Under the pieces are notes generated by a model, which did not search any database, was not told where the DNA came from, and saw nothing but the letters and a program-made list of their open reading frames with translations. Below, piece by piece: positions 22,604 to 32,127 of a stretch of 64,000 bases of DNA (positions are counted from its first letter, which is position 1; every line of letters starts with the position of its first letter). Origin of the DNA: an uncultured Bacteroidales bacterium (GTDB taxonomy: Bacteria; Bacteroidota; Bacteroidia; Bacteroidales; Bacteroidaceae); the NCBI GenBank assembly GCA_902772585.1, contig CACYBB010000009.1, forward strand, positions 1 through 64,000, written 5' to 3'. The translations under genes were made by a program, and so were the position numbers.

Positions 22604-23845
22604 ATGAAAAGTACAATTCTCTTCTGGCTGTTGACACTTGCAGCATTACCCTTGATGGCTCAGAAAACCATCGAGGTTAGTGTCACGAATCCGTCTGCAC
22701 AGGTACGGATGGACCAGCCTGTGGTATTACAGCTGAAAGACCATGGACAGGATATTCTTTCGGCACTGGTCATGTGTGAGGGCAAGGAGATTCCATGTCA
22801 GTTGGATGACCTGGACCAGGACGAGACCTTCGACGAGCTGTGTTTCCTGGCAGACCTGGGCAAGAAGGAGCAGAAGCGCTATACGGTAACGCTCTATACC
22901 GAAGGCGAGCCACGACCCTACCCTGCCCGCGTCTTTGCAGAGATGGTGATGGCCAACACGAAGGACAAGAAATTGAAGAAAAACCAGCAGAACAACTATA
23001 TCGAGTCGATTACCGCCCGTGGCGATGCCGCCTATACCTATAATCTGCAGCACCATCACGGTGTGGACTTCGAAAGTGAGCTCAACGGCATCCGCATCTA
23101 CTTCGATGCCCGCCAGACGCTGGACCTCTATGGCAAGTACCAGAAGCGCCTGGAACTGAAGGAGACGCAGTTCTATACCGACGATGAGCAGAAAAAGCAA
23201 GGTTATGGTGACGATGTGTTGTGGGTGGGTCAGACCTTCGGACTTGGTGCCTTCCGTGGCTGGGATGGTCAGCAGCCTACGCTCGTAGAACCTGTTCGCA
23301 GTCGTACCCAGCGCATCATCAGCTACGGCCCGCTGCGCACCATCGTCGAACTCGTGGACCGCGGGTGGCAAGCGCCATCACCCATCACCCATCACCCATC
23401 ACCCATCAACATGACCCTCCGCTACACCCAATATGCGGGTCACAGGGACACCGATGTGGATGTGCTCTTCAACAAGGACGTCAGCGACTACCGCTTCTCC
23501 ACCGGCATCATCAACGTGAAGGGTTCTGAGGAGTTCAGCGACAAGAAGGGTCTGCGCGCCTGCTGGGGTACCGACTACCCCTCCACCGATACGCTGAAGT
23601 GGAAACGCGAAACGGTGGGTCTGGCCGTGCTGGTACCCAGAGAGAACATCGTCAGCGAGGAGCCTGCCAACAAGGACAACTACGCGTATATAATAAAGGT
23701 GGCAGGCCGCGAGATGCACTACAAGGTGACGTACACCTCCGCCAACGAGACCTTCGGGTATCATTCGGCCAAAGAGTGGTTTGACTACCTGAAAGCGTGG
23801 AGAAAGGAAGTGGAGCAGCCAGTTGAAGTGAGAATATCGAGATAA
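22604..23845 (+). CDS. DUF4861 family exported protein
   Basis: About 413 residues from ATG at 22604, the start that gives a signal peptide (MKSTILFWLLTLAALPLMAQ). The body has an N-terminal beta domain (VRMDQPVVLQLKDHGQDILS) and a core with YGKYQKRLELKETQFYTDDE and DDVLWVGQTFGLGAFRGW, matching DUF4861. That family is found near carbohydrate-utilisation genes and thought to act on sugar substrates outside the cytoplasm; its activity is not settled. A heptamer repeat CCCATCA is translated as PSPITHHPSPI near residue 272. It precedes a sugar isomerase gene on the same strand. Confidence 0.78.
   Translation: MKSTILFWLLTLAALPLMAQKTIEVSVTNPSAQVRMDQPVVLQLKDHGQDILSALVMCEGKEIPCQLDDLDQDETFDELCFLADLGKKEQKRYTVTLYTEGEPRPYPARVFAEMVMANTKDKKLKKNQQNNYIESITARGDAAYTYNLQHHHGVDFESELNGIRIYFDARQTLDLYGKYQKRLELKETQFYTDDEQKKQGYGDDVLWVGQTFGLGAFRGWDGQQPTLVEPVRSRTQRIISYGPLRTIVELVDRGWQAPSPITHHPSPINMTLRYTQYAGHRDTDVDVLFNKDVSDYRFSTGIINVKGSEEFSDKKGLRACWGTDYPSTDTLKWKRETVGLAVLVPRENIVSEEPANKDNYAYIIKVAGREMHYKVTYTSANETFGYHSAKEWFDYLKAWRKEVEQPVEVRISR
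23375..23410 (+). repeat. CCCATCA heptamer repeat inside the DUF4861 gene
   Basis: About five consecutive CCCATCA-type units within the coding sequence, read as SPITHHPSPI. They keep frame and lie in a loop-like region before NMTLRYTQYAG. Confidence 0.75.
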
Positions 23846-23907
23846 CGAGATTTCGGAATAACGAGATAACGAAACAACGAGATAACGAAACAACGTAATA
23901 ACGAGAA
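23843..23907. repeat. ATAACGAG octamer repeat
   Basis: Units of about eight bases (ATAACGAG, AAACAACG, GATAACGA) fill the spacer after the DUF4861 gene. Similar ATAACG octamers occur at 30090-30170, 33968-34002 and 34587-34625. Confidence 0.75.
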
Positions 23908-23950
23908 TAATTTTCTAACAATTAAACAATTACTTTAAACAAAGATTAAC

Positions 23951-25383
23951 ATGAACAATGTACCTGTAATTAAGATCGGTATCGTGGCTGTTAGCCGCGA
24001 CTGTTTCCCCGAGTCACTGGCCGTTAACCGCCGCAAGGCCGTTATCGCCGAGTATGAAAAGAAGTTCGGTAAGGAAGGCATCTACGAGTGCCCCATCTGC
24101 ATCGTTGAGAGCGAGATTCACGCTCAGCAGGCTTTGGCTGATGTGCAGAAGGCTGGCTGTAACGCGCTGTGCGTTTACCTGGGCAACTTCGGTCCTGAGA
24201 TTTCTGAGACCATGATTGCTGACTGGTTCCAGGGTCCCACCATGTTCTGCGCTGCTGCTGAGGAGACTCAGAACGACCTGAGACCCGCGCTTACATCCCC
24301 GAGGAGCCCGTTGGTGATGCTGGCCAGTGCGCTGAGATGATTCACGAGTTCCTGCCCATCGCCCGCGCTATCGTAGGTCTGCAGAACCTGAAGATCATCA
24401 GCTTCGGTCCCCGTCCTAACAACTTCCTGGCTTGTAACGCTCCTATCCGCGCCCTCTATGACCTGGATGTTGAGATTGAGGAGAACTCAGAGCTCGACCT
24501 GTTGGAGGCCTTCCAGAAGCACGCTAACGACCCACGTATCGACGAGGTTGTAGCTGACATGGCTAAGGAGCTTGGTCACGGCAACAAGATTCCTCAGGTG
24601 CTGCCTAAGCTCGCTCAGTATGAGCTGACACTGCTCGACTGGATTGAGGGTCACAAGGGTTCTCGTCAGTTTGTGGCTATGGCCAACAAGTGCTGGCCCG
24701 CTTTCCAGACCATGTTCGGTTTCGTACCTTGCTACGTCAACAGCCGTCTGACCAGCCGTGGTATCCCCGTAGCTTGCGAGGTTGACATCTATGGCGCTCT
24801 GTCAGAGTATATCGGAACCTGCATCAGTCAGGACGCTGTTACCCTGCTCGACATCAACAACACCGTACCTACCGATATGTACGAGGAGAGCATCAAGGGT
24901 AAGAAGTTTGCTTGCGATACATACACAGAGAAGGAGATCTTCATGGGCTTCCACTGTGGTAACACCGCTTCAAGCAAGGTTTGCAACTGCCAGATGTGCT
25001 TCCAGCGCATTATGGCCCGCGCTCTGCCTGTTGAGGTTACCAACGGTACCCTCGAGGGTGACATCCAGCCAGGTCTGGCTACAGTTTATCGTCTGCAGTC
25101 TACTGCCGACACCAAGCTCCGCGCTTACATCGCTCAGGGCGAGGTTATTCCTGTAGCTACCCGCTCATTCGGTTCTATCGGTATCTTCGGTATCAAGAAC
25201 ATGAGCCGCTTCTATCGTCACGTCCTCATTGAGAAGCACTACCCACACCACTGCGCTGTTATGTTCGGCCACCAGGGTAAGTATCTGTGGGAGGTTCTGA
25301 AGTACATGGGTATCCCCGTGGACGAGATCGACTACAACTTCCCGAAGGGTGACTTCTATCCCACCGAGAATCCGTTCGCATAA
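23951..25383 (+). pseudogene. L-fucose/L-arabinose isomerase family protein, frameshifted
   Basis: Two frames together make one protein of about 477 residues. The first (23951-24340) covers MNNVPVIKIGIVAVSRDCFP to about EETQNDLR. The second resumes as RAYIPEEPVGDAGQCAEMIH and runs to 25383. A single missing base near 24282-24288 explains the switch. Conserved parts include YVNSRLTSRGIPVACEVDIY and VTLLDINNT (metal-ligand glutamate and aspartate in this fold) and FGHQGKYLWEVLKYMGIP. The enzyme would isomerise a deoxy- or pentose sugar in the cytoplasm. Codon use is smooth on both sides, so a sequencing or assembly error is as likely as a true mutation. A terminator follows. Confidence 0.8.
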
Positions 25384-25410
25384 ATCTGTGCGACAGACTT
25401 CAATAGCTAC

Positions 25411-25448
25411 GAGCCGTAACCCAGAAAGTTACGGCTCTCGCTATTTTT
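25411..25448 (+). terminator. Intrinsic terminator after the isomerase gene
   Basis: Perfect arms GAGCCGTAAC (25411-25420) and GTTACGGCTC (25428-25437), then TCGCTATTTTT. It separates the isomerase from the phoH promoter. Confidence 0.85.
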
Positions 25449-25459
25449 AGAGGAGTTTC

Positions 25460-25491
25460 TTTGTCGTTTAGAAATATTTTTTGTACCTTTG
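25460..25491 (+). promoter_or_regulatory. phoH operon promoter
   Basis: TTTG (25460-25463), exactly 20 bases, TACCTTTG (25484-25491). A full match to the Bacteroidales consensus, 35 bases before the GTG start of phoH. Confidence 0.85.
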
Positions 25492-25526
25492 CGCCGTAAT
25501 TGTAGAGAAAAGAAAACGTTCAGAGC

Positions 25527-26528
25527 GTGATAGAGAAGCACATAGTACTTGAGGACATTGATCCCGTGGTGTTCTACGGGACCGGTAATCAGCACCTCCA
25601 AATGATTCGCGCCTTGTACCCCAAGCTGCGCATCGTGGCCCGCGACAACGTCATTCGCGTCCTGGGCGACGAGGAACAGATGGCTGCCTTCGAGGAAAGC
25701 ACCGAGCGCATGCGTCAGCACGTGCTGAAGTTCAACTCGCTGAACGAAGAGAATATCCTAGACATTGTAAAAGGCCGTCGCACCACCGATGACATCCCCG
25801 ACGACGTGGTCTGCTACTCCATGTCTGGTCGCGCCATCAAGGCCCGTAGCCAGAACCAGCAGCAGCTCATCGATGCCTACCAGCAGAACGACATGGTATT
25901 TGCCGTCGGTCCTGCCGGTACGGGTAAGACCTACCTATCAATAGCCCTGGCGGTGAAAGCCCTGAAGGACAAGACCGCCAAGAAGATCATCCTCTCACGC
26001 CCTGCCGTGGAGGCTGGCGAGAAGCTGGGATTCCTGCCTGGTGACATGAAGGAGAAGATAGACCCCTATCTGCAGCCGCTCTACGACGCCCTGGAGGACA
26101 TGTTGCCACAGGTGAAGTTGCAGGACATGATGGAGAAGAACATCATCCAGATAGCCCCGCTGGCGTTTATGCGCGGTCGCACACTCAGCGATGCCGTGGT
26201 CATCCTGGACGAGGCCCAGAACACCACACCTGCCCAGATCCGCATGTTCCTGACGCGTATGGGTTGGAATACGAAGATGATTATCACCGGTGACATGACG
26301 CAGATAGACCTGCCCAAGTCGCAGAAGAGCGGACTGGTCGAGGCACTGCATATATTAAAAGATGTAGAAGGCATCGGTATCGTCAACCTGACCGGCAAGG
26401 ACATTGTGCGCCATAAGCTCGTCACCCGCATCGTCAACGCTTACGATAAATTCGACAAGCAAACAAATAGTGAAATAGTAAAATCGTCAAATAGTCAAAT
26501 AAAAGATGAAAGCATTAACAAAGACTGA
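25527..26528 (+). CDS. phoH: PhoH family ATPase
   Basis: A 333-residue cytoplasmic ATPase of the PhoH/YbeZ family, linked to RNA metabolism and ribosome maturation. It starts at GTG, as set by the promoter 35 bases upstream. A KH-like N-terminal part (about 1-95) precedes the P-loop domain: [20 protein letters not shown] (Walker A, near residue 132), [20 protein letters not shown], and [12 protein letters not shown] (Walker B). The C-terminal tail [17 protein letters not shown] comes from AAATAGT-type octamer repeats and is probably not conserved. The stop overlaps the purC start by 23 bases. Confidence 0.93.
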   Translation: MIEKHIVLEDIDPVVFYGTGNQHLQMIRALYPKLRIVARDNVIRVLGDEEQMAAFEESTERMRQHVLKFNSLNEENILDIVKGRRTTDDIPDDVVCYSMSGRAIKARSQNQQQLIDAYQQNDMVFAVGPAGTGKTYLSIALAVKALKDKTAKKIILSRPAVEAGEKLGFLPGDMKEKIDPYLQPLYDALEDMLPQVKLQDMMEKNIIQIAPLAFMRGRTLSDAVVILDEAQNTTPAQIRMFLTRMGWNTKMIITGDMTQIDLPKSQKSGLVEALHILKDVEGIGIVNLTGKDIVRHKLVTRIVNAYDKFDKQTNSEIVKSSNSQIKDESINKD

Positions 26529-27459
26529 TTTCCACTTTGAGGGACAGAAGAGCGTGTACCACGGAAAGGTACGCGATGTGTACAACATCAACGACGACCT
26601 GATGGTGATGGTGGCTACCGACCGCATCTCCGCTTTCGACGTCGTACTGCCAAAGGGCATCCCCTTCAAGGGTCAGGTGCTGAACCAGATTGCCGCGAAG
26701 TTCCTGGATGCCACTACCGACATCTGTCCGAACTGGAAACTGGCTACCCCCGACCCCATGGTCACCGTGGGTCTGAAGTGCGAGGGTTTCCGTGTGGAGA
26801 TGATTATCCGCTCTATCCTCACCGGCTCTGCCTGGCGTGAGTACAAGAATGGCTGTCGTGAGTTGTGTGGTGTGAAGCTGCCCGACGGCATGAAGGAGAA
26901 TGAGCGTTTCCCCGAGCCCATCATCACCCCGACCACCAAGGCTGACGAGGGTCACGACATGAACATCTCGAAGGAAGAGATCATTGCCCAGGGCATCGTT
27001 TCTGCCGAGGACTACGCCATCATGGAGGACTACACCCGCAAGATCTTTGCCCGTGGTCAGGAGATCGCTGCCAAGCGCGGTCTCATCCTCGTCGATACCA
27101 AGTATGAGTTTGGCAAGCGCGATGGTAAGGTCTATCTCATCGACGAAATCCACACCCCCGACAGCAGCCGCTACTTCTATGCCGACGGCTACGAAGAGAA
27201 ACTGGCCAAGGGTGAGCCCCAGCGCCAGCTGTCTAAGGAGTTCGTGCGCCAGTGGCTCATTGAGCACGACTTCATGAACGAGCCCGGACAGGTGATGCCA
27301 GAGATTACCGACGAGTATGCCGAGAGCGTTTCAGACCGCTACATCGAGCTCTATGAGCACATCGTAGGCGAGAAGTTCGATAAGGCTACGGAGGAAGGCG
27401 ATATTGCCCAGCGCATTGAAAAGAACGTCAGCGAATGGCTTACCAACAGGAACAAATAA
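26506..27459 (+). CDS. purC: Phosphoribosylaminoimidazole-succinocarboxamide synthase
   Basis: Joins aspartate to CAIR with ATP to give SAICAR in purine synthesis. The 317-residue protein has the SAICAR synthetase marks: [58 protein letters not shown] and [20 protein letters not shown] with [10 protein letters not shown]. It overlaps both neighbours, phoH by 23 bases and ubiE by 25, indicating one tightly packed operon. Confidence 0.97.
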   Translation: MKALTKTDFHFEGQKSVYHGKVRDVYNINDDLMVMVATDRISAFDVVLPKGIPFKGQVLNQIAAKFLDATTDICPNWKLATPDPMVTVGLKCEGFRVEMIIRSILTGSAWREYKNGCRELCGVKLPDGMKENERFPEPIITPTTKADEGHDMNISKEEIIAQGIVSAEDYAIMEDYTRKIFARGQEIAAKRGLILVDTKYEFGKRDGKVYLIDEIHTPDSSRYFYADGYEEKLAKGEPQRQLSKEFVRQWLIEHDFMNEPGQVMPEITDEYAESVSDRYIELYEHIVGEKFDKATEEGDIAQRIEKNVSEWLTNRNK

Positions 27460-28169
27460 CCCCCTATACCTGCGGAGATAAAGCACAGCAGGTGGAGGCG
27501 ATGTTTGACAACATTGCCCCTACCTATGATACACTCAATCACCGACTATCCTGGAACATCGACAAGGGGTGGCGCCGCAAGGCCATCAAGGCCCTGGCAC
27601 CCTATCAGCCCCAGTCGTTGCTCGACATAGCCACTGGCACAGGCGACTTTGCCATCCTTGCCACCCAGATGTTGCACCCCCAGCGCGTGGTTGGTGCTGA
27701 CATCAGCGAAGGCATGATGCAGATTGGTCGCGAGAAGGTGAAGGCCCTCGGACTCGACAACGTGGTAACATTCGAGAAGGAGGACTGCACACACCTTTCT
27801 TATCATGATGACACCTTTGACGCCGTGACCGCTGCCTTCGGCATCCGCAACTTTGCCGACCTCGACGCAGGACTGCGCGAGATGTGCCGCGTGCTACGGC
27901 CTGGTGGACACCTGAGCATCGTGGAACTGACCACACCCGTGAAGTTCCCCATGCGACAGTTGTTCCACATCTATTCCCATACGGTGCTGCCCGTCTATGG
28001 ACGACTCATCTCCAAGGACACCAGCGCCTACTCTTACCTCACCAAGACCATCGAGGCGTTCCCACAGGGTGAGCGCATGGTGGACATCTTGAAGAAGGCT
28101 GGCTTCCGCGAGGCATCGTTCAAACGACTGACCTTCGGCATCTGCACAATGTATTTCGCAACAAAATAG
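27435..28169 (+). CDS. ubiE: Demethylmenaquinone methyltransferase
   Basis: SAM-dependent last step of menaquinone synthesis (also called MenG); menaquinone is the quinone of Bacteroidales respiration and fumarate reduction. A 244-residue class I methyltransferase with the family blocks [20 protein letters not shown], the SAM-binding [18 protein letters not shown], and [20 protein letters not shown], ending in [15 protein letters not shown]. Its start overlaps the purC end by 25 bases, and aroE follows 11 bases later. Confidence 0.95.
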   Translation: MAYQQEQITPYTCGDKAQQVEAMFDNIAPTYDTLNHRLSWNIDKGWRRKAIKALAPYQPQSLLDIATGTGDFAILATQMLHPQRVVGADISEGMMQIGREKVKALGLDNVVTFEKEDCTHLSYHDDTFDAVTAAFGIRNFADLDAGLREMCRVLRPGGHLSIVELTTPVKFPMRQLFHIYSHTVLPVYGRLISKDTSAYSYLTKTIEAFPQGERMVDILKKAGFREASFKRLTFGICTMYFATK

Positions 28170-28180
28170 GTATTAGAATT

Positions 28181-28927
28181 ATGGACAAGTACGGACTTAT
28201 CGGTTACCCATTGGGCCACTCATTCTCCATCAGCTACTTCAACCAGCGATTCCAGGATGAGGGCATCGATGCTGTGTATGAGAACTTCGAGATTCCCTCC
28301 ATCGAGGCACTCGACGAGGTGATTGGTGCCAACCCAGAGTTGAAAGGTCTCAACGTGACCATTCCCTATAAGGAGAAGGTCATTCCCTATCTGGACAGCA
28401 TCACGCCAGAGGCCAGATCCATTGGCGCCGTCAACGTCATCAAGGTCACTCACGAGGGCAGGAACACCAAACTGAAGGGCTATAACAGCGATGTCATTGG
28501 CTTCACCAAGAGCATTGAACCCATGCTCGACAAGAAGTGGCATAAGAAGGCGCTTATCCTTGGTACAGGCGGTGCATCGAAAGCTATCAATTTCGGACTG
28601 CACCATTTGGGACTGGAGACCGTCTTCGTCAGTCGCTACGAGCGTCCTGACACCATCCAGTATCCCAGCATTACGCCTGACGTCATCAAGGAATACAACG
28701 TCATCGTGAACTGCACCCCGCTGGGAATGTATCCGAAGACCGAGGAGTGTCCGCTGCTGCCCTACGAGGCTATGGATAGCCATACCATCCTCTACGACCT
28801 TATCTACAATCCCGATGAGACGCTCTTCATGAAGCGTGGAGCACAGTACGGTGCACAGACCAAGAACGGTCTGGAGATGCTTCTTCTGCAGGCCTTTGCC
28901 TCTTGGGAATTCTGGAATGAGAAATAA
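28181..28927 (+). CDS. aroE: Shikimate dehydrogenase
   Basis: Reduces 3-dehydroshikimate with NADPH in aromatic amino-acid synthesis. The 248-residue protein starts with YGLIGYPLGHSFSISYFNQR, has the catalytic lysine in GLNVTIPYKEKVIPYLDSI, a dinucleotide-binding ALILGTGGASKAINFGL at about residue 128, and a C-terminal KNGLEMLLLQAFASWEFW. It lies in the phoH-purC-ubiE-aroE series. A small TTCTTG-CA-CAAGAA palindrome follows the stop (28932-28945). Confidence 0.95.
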   Translation: MDKYGLIGYPLGHSFSISYFNQRFQDEGIDAVYENFEIPSIEALDEVIGANPELKGLNVTIPYKEKVIPYLDSITPEARSIGAVNVIKVTHEGRNTKLKGYNSDVIGFTKSIEPMLDKKWHKKALILGTGGASKAINFGLHHLGLETVFVSRYERPDTIQYPSITPDVIKEYNVIVNCTPLGMYPKTEECPLLPYEAMDSHTILYDLIYNPDETLFMKRGAQYGAQTKNGLEMLLLQAFASWEFWNEK

Positions 28928-28952
28928 GCTGTTCTTGCACAAGAAATAAGCA

Positions 28953-30077
28953 ATGGAAGAATACAAAACATCACTCGATAAGCTGACCAAGCAGTACAAT
29001 CAGGCCATCCAAGCCCTGGAGAGTGCCTTTGAACTGGAGAAGGGACAGGTAGGTCGTGTCAGCAAACTCAGGGAACAGTACTCCGTACGCTATATGCAAC
29101 TGGCGCAGGAATACAAGACGAAGCGCCAGGTCATCATTGAGGAGTACAAGCAGAGCCACCCCGAATGGACCAAGGCCCGCAAGATGTGGGGCTGGATTTT
29201 CGTGGTAGGCATCCTGACGGCCATGACCTGTTGCACCATGGCACTGCCCGACAGTCCCGAGTCCGAGGCCATCGTGGAAACAGTGGAAGGCAGCGCCAGT
29301 GCGCTCAGCGATTCTCCCGCTGAGGTCACCTATTGGAATGCTGACAACATCCCCATTCCCTACCTGCAGGACTCCACACAGTACGTCTCCAACCCCGACC
29401 ACGTGCTCTCTCAGCAAACCGTTGACAATATGAATGCTACCCTGCAACGACTGAATCTCGACCTGGGGGTACAGTCAGCAGTCATCGTGGTCAATCATAT
29501 CGAGAACGACGACCCCTTCCGCTTGGCACAGGATGTGGGCAACAAATATGGCGTAGGCTATGGTGACCGCGGTCTTATGGTGGTTTGCGGTTATCAGGAC
29601 CACTCACTCAATATCTCGCCGGGACGCTCTCTGGAGGGTGACCTCACCGATGTAGAGTGCCGTCGCTTGGAGCAACAATATGCCGTTCCGTTCATGAAGC
29701 GCGAGCAGCCCGACAGTGCCATGTACTATCTCACCGAGGCCATCTATTCCACCTTGGAGAAGAAGCAGTTACCTACAGCATCGTCACTGATGGCTGAAGA
29801 GGCAGAGGATGACGAAGCTGAAACAGTCATCTTAACCACCCTCATCGCTATCATTGGCTGGTGTATCTTCTTCCTTTATAAGAATAGCAAATACCACTGG
29901 ATGGGACTTATGGGCATGGTACCCCTGCTGGCCAATCCGTTCTATGTGGCTCCACGCAGTAGCGGTGGTAGCGGTTTCGGAGGTTTTGGCGGTGGTGGCC
30001 ATAGTGGTGGTGGCTTTAGCGGAGGTTCCTTCGGTGGCGGAAGCTTTGGTGGCGGTGGTGCCACATCAAGGTGGTGA
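28953..30077 (+). CDS. TPM-domain membrane protein with Gly/Ser-rich tail
   Basis: A 374-residue protein pairing with LemA. The N-terminal 75 residues are charged and helical (coiled-coil like). A membrane segment follows near 78-98 (MWGWIFVVGILTAMTCC). The TPM (YgcG-type) domain lies at about 120-275 (VSNPDHVLSQQTVDNMNATL, GDRGLMVVCGYQDHSLNISP). Further hydrophobic segments cover about 290-330. The tail is a FGGFGGGGHSGGGFSGGSFG low-complexity run, as in many YgcG proteins. TPM domains are thought to help fold or repair membrane protein complexes. The unusual feature is the extra N-terminal helical domain in place of a signal peptide. Confidence 0.85.
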   Translation: MEEYKTSLDKLTKQYNQAIQALESAFELEKGQVGRVSKLREQYSVRYMQLAQEYKTKRQVIIEEYKQSHPEWTKARKMWGWIFVVGILTAMTCCTMALPDSPESEAIVETVEGSASALSDSPAEVTYWNADNIPIPYLQDSTQYVSNPDHVLSQQTVDNMNATLQRLNLDLGVQSAVIVVNHIENDDPFRLAQDVGNKYGVGYGDRGLMVVCGYQDHSLNISPGRSLEGDLTDVECRRLEQQYAVPFMKREQPDSAMYYLTEAIYSTLEKKQLPTASSLMAEEAEDDEAETVILTTLIAIIGWCIFFLYKNSKYHWMGLMGMVPLLANPFYVAPRSSGGSGFGGFGGGGHSGGGFSGGSFGGGSFGGGGATSRW

Positions 30078-30079
30078 TA

Positions 30080-30172
30080 ACATCCTCGTGATAACGTGAT
30101 AACGTGATAACGTGATAACGTGATAACGTGATAACGTAATAACGAAATAACGAAATAACGTGATAACGAAAA
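30080..30172. repeat. GTGATAAC octamer repeat between TPM gene and lemA
   Basis: About ten consecutive eight-base units (GTGATAAC, then AATAACGA) fill the whole spacer of the TPM-lemA operon. No promoter pattern is visible in it. Confidence 0.9.
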
Positions 30173-30182
30173 ACAATAAATT

Positions 30183-30770
30183 ATGAAACTGAGTAAATCT
30201 ACAATCGGAATTATCGCAGCCGTTGTCATCATCTGCATGTGGGCTGCCAGTGCTTACAACTCAATGGTCAGCGAACAGGAGAAGGCCACTACCGCTTTCG
30301 CCAATGTGCAGTCGGCCTACCAGCGTCGTGCCGACCTCATCCCCAACCTGGTGGAGGTTGTCAAGGGTTATGCCGCTCATGAGAAAGAGACTTTCGAGAG
30401 TGTTGTTGCCGCACGTGCCAAGGCCACACAGATTACCGTTGACCCTTCGAACCTCACTGCTGACAAGCTGAAGGAGTTCCAGAAGGCTCAGGGTGAACTG
30501 GGTAGCGCACTCGGTCGTCTGCTTGCCGTTCAGGAAAACTATCCCGAACTGAAGGCCAACGAGAACTTCCGCGACCTGCAGGCTCAGCTGGAGGGTACTG
30601 AGAACCGCATCAACGAGGCCCGCAACAAGTTCAACGGCGTCGTTCAACAGTACAACATCGTCATCCGCAAGTTCCCGAAGAATATCCTTGCCGGCATTTT
30701 CGGTTTCAACACCATGGATAAGTTCGAGGCTGAGGCAGGTGCCGAGAATGCTCCCAAAGTAAAGTTCTAA
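30183..30770 (+). CDS. lemA: LemA family protein
   Basis: A 195-residue protein with one N-terminal membrane anchor (IGIIAAVVIICMWAASAYNS), followed by a four-helix bundle: YQRRADLIPNLVEVVKGYAA, LGSALGRLLAVQENYPELKA, LEGTENRINEARNKFNGVVQ, FNTMDKFEAE. These are the hallmark stretches of LemA. Its role is poorly defined; it is often next to TPM-domain genes, as here, implying a shared envelope function. An 18-bp perfect palindrome follows nine bases after the stop. Confidence 0.95.
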   Translation: MKLSKSTIGIIAAVVIICMWAASAYNSMVSEQEKATTAFANVQSAYQRRADLIPNLVEVVKGYAAHEKETFESVVAARAKATQITVDPSNLTADKLKEFQKAQGELGSALGRLLAVQENYPELKANENFRDLQAQLEGTENRINEARNKFNGVVQQYNIVIRKFPKNILAGIFGFNTMDKFEAEAGAENAPKVKF

Positions 30771-30779
30771 GCCAAGGAT

Positions 30780-30797
30780 GTTGCTGTGCACAGCAAC
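30780..30797. promoter_or_regulatory. 18-bp perfect palindrome upstream of purM
   Basis: GTTGCTGTG-CACAGCAAC sits 15 bases before the purM start codon and nine bases after the lemA stop. It may be an operator or a hairpin in the transcript; no known operator consensus is matched. Confidence 0.5.
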
Positions 30798-30812
30798 AAA
30801 CATAACAAAAAT

Positions 30813-31976
30813 ATGGACAACAGATATATGATGCGCGGTGTGAGTGCCGCCAAAGAAGACGTTCACGCAGCCATCAAGAACATCGACAAGGGTATCTTCC
30901 CGCAGGCCTTCTGCAAGATCATCCCCGACATTCTGGGTGGTGACCCTGAGTACTGTAACATCATGCATGCCGATGGTGCCGGCACTAAGTCTGCCCTCGC
31001 CTACATGTATTGGAAGGAGACAGGTGACCTCTCCGTATGGAAAGGTATTGCTCAGGACGCCATCGTCATGAATACCGACGACCTGCTCTGCGTAGGTGCT
31101 GTAGATAACATCCTTGTTTCGAGTACTATCGGCCGCAACAAGATGCTCATCCCTGGCGAGGTTATCTCTGCCATCATCAATGGTACTGACGAACTGCTGG
31201 CCGAGCTCCGCGAGATGGGTATCGGTATCTATCCCACAGGTGGAGAGACAGCAGATGTGGGCGACCTTGTTCGCACCATTATCGTAGATAGCACCGTTAC
31301 CTGTCGTATGAAGCGCAGCGACGTTATCGACAATGCCAACATCCGTCCAGGCGACGTTATCGTTGGTCTGTCATCAACAGGTCAGGCCACCTACGAGAAG
31401 CGCTACAACGGCGGTATGGGCTCCAACGGTCTGACCTCTGCCCGCCACGATGTCTTCGCCAAGTATCTAGCTGAGAACTATCCCGAGAGCTACGATCACG
31501 CTGTGCCCGACGAACTGGTGTATAGTGGCAAGTACCGCCTTACTGATGCAGTAGAGGGTTCGCCCATCGACGCTGGTCAACTAGTGCTCTCGCCCACCCG
31601 CACCTACGCACCCGTCATCAAGAAGTTACTCGACGAGCTCCGTCCTGAGATTCACGGTATGGTACACTGCACGGGTGGCGCCCAGACCAAGGTGCTGCAC
31701 TTCGTCAACGACAACTGCAAGGTCGTCAAGGACAACATGTTCCCCGTGCCACCCTTGTTCCGTGCCATCCACGAGTGTTCAGGCACCGACTGGAAGGAGA
31801 TGTACCAGGTGTTCAACATGGGACACCGCATGGAGATTTACGTTCGTCCTGAGGTTGCCCAGCAGGTCATCGACCTCTCGAAGTCTTTCAACATCGATGC
31901 GCAGATTGTCGGTCACATCGAAGAAGGCAAGAAGAGCCTGACCATCAAGAGCGAGTTCGGTACCTTTGAGTACTAA
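30813..31976 (+). CDS. purM: Phosphoribosylformylglycinamidine cyclo-ligase (AIR synthase)
   Basis: ATP-dependent ring closure of FGAM to AIR in purine synthesis. ATG at 30813 (MDNRYMMRGVSAAKEDVHAA) is preferred over GTG at 30786, which lies in the upstream palindrome. The 387-residue protein has the PurM fold marks: HADGAGTKSALAYMYWKETG, DDLLCVGAVDNILVSSTIGR, GGETADVGDLVRTIIVDST and IVGLSSTGQATYEKRYNGG. It is longer than E. coli PurM (about 345), as usual in Bacteroidales. A strong terminator follows. Confidence 0.92.
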   Translation: MDNRYMMRGVSAAKEDVHAAIKNIDKGIFPQAFCKIIPDILGGDPEYCNIMHADGAGTKSALAYMYWKETGDLSVWKGIAQDAIVMNTDDLLCVGAVDNILVSSTIGRNKMLIPGEVISAIINGTDELLAELREMGIGIYPTGGETADVGDLVRTIIVDSTVTCRMKRSDVIDNANIRPGDVIVGLSSTGQATYEKRYNGGMGSNGLTSARHDVFAKYLAENYPESYDHAVPDELVYSGKYRLTDAVEGSPIDAGQLVLSPTRTYAPVIKKLLDELRPEIHGMVHCTGGAQTKVLHFVNDNCKVVKDNMFPVPPLFRAIHECSGTDWKEMYQVFNMGHRMEIYVRPEVAQQVIDLSKSFNIDAQIVGHIEEGKKSLTIKSEFGTFEY

Positions 31977-32001
31977 ATTACCCCTCTCATACACTAATAA
32001 G

Positions 32002-32024
32002 CCCCTCCAATCGGAGGGGTTTTT
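32002..32024 (+). terminator. Intrinsic terminator after purM
   Basis: CCCCTCC (32002-32008), loop AATC, GGAGGGG (32013-32019), then TTTTTG. It ends the purM transcript. Confidence 0.9.
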
Positions 32025-32052
32025 GTGTTAAAAATGGCTCCAAAATAGCAAT

Positions 32053-32070
32053 ATACCAAACGTTTGGTAT
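32053..32070. promoter_or_regulatory. 18-bp perfect palindrome upstream of the cysK promoter
   Basis: ATACCAAAC-GTTTGGTAT lies 22 bases upstream of the -33 element of cysK, centred about 66 bases before the predicted transcript start. Position and symmetry suggest a binding site for a dimeric regulator, most likely an activator of cysteine synthesis. Confidence 0.6.
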
Positions 32071-32091
32071 GCAAATGACATGCTCGTGGTA

Positions 32092-32122
32092 TTGTGAATA
32101 TGCGGAAAACACCGTAACTTTG
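32092..32122 (+). promoter_or_regulatory. cysK promoter
   Basis: TTG (32092-32094), 20 bases, TAACTTTG (32115-32122), giving a transcript start near 32128. The resulting leader to the cysK ATG is about 168 bases. Confidence 0.75.
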
Positions 32123-32127
32123 CAGCG

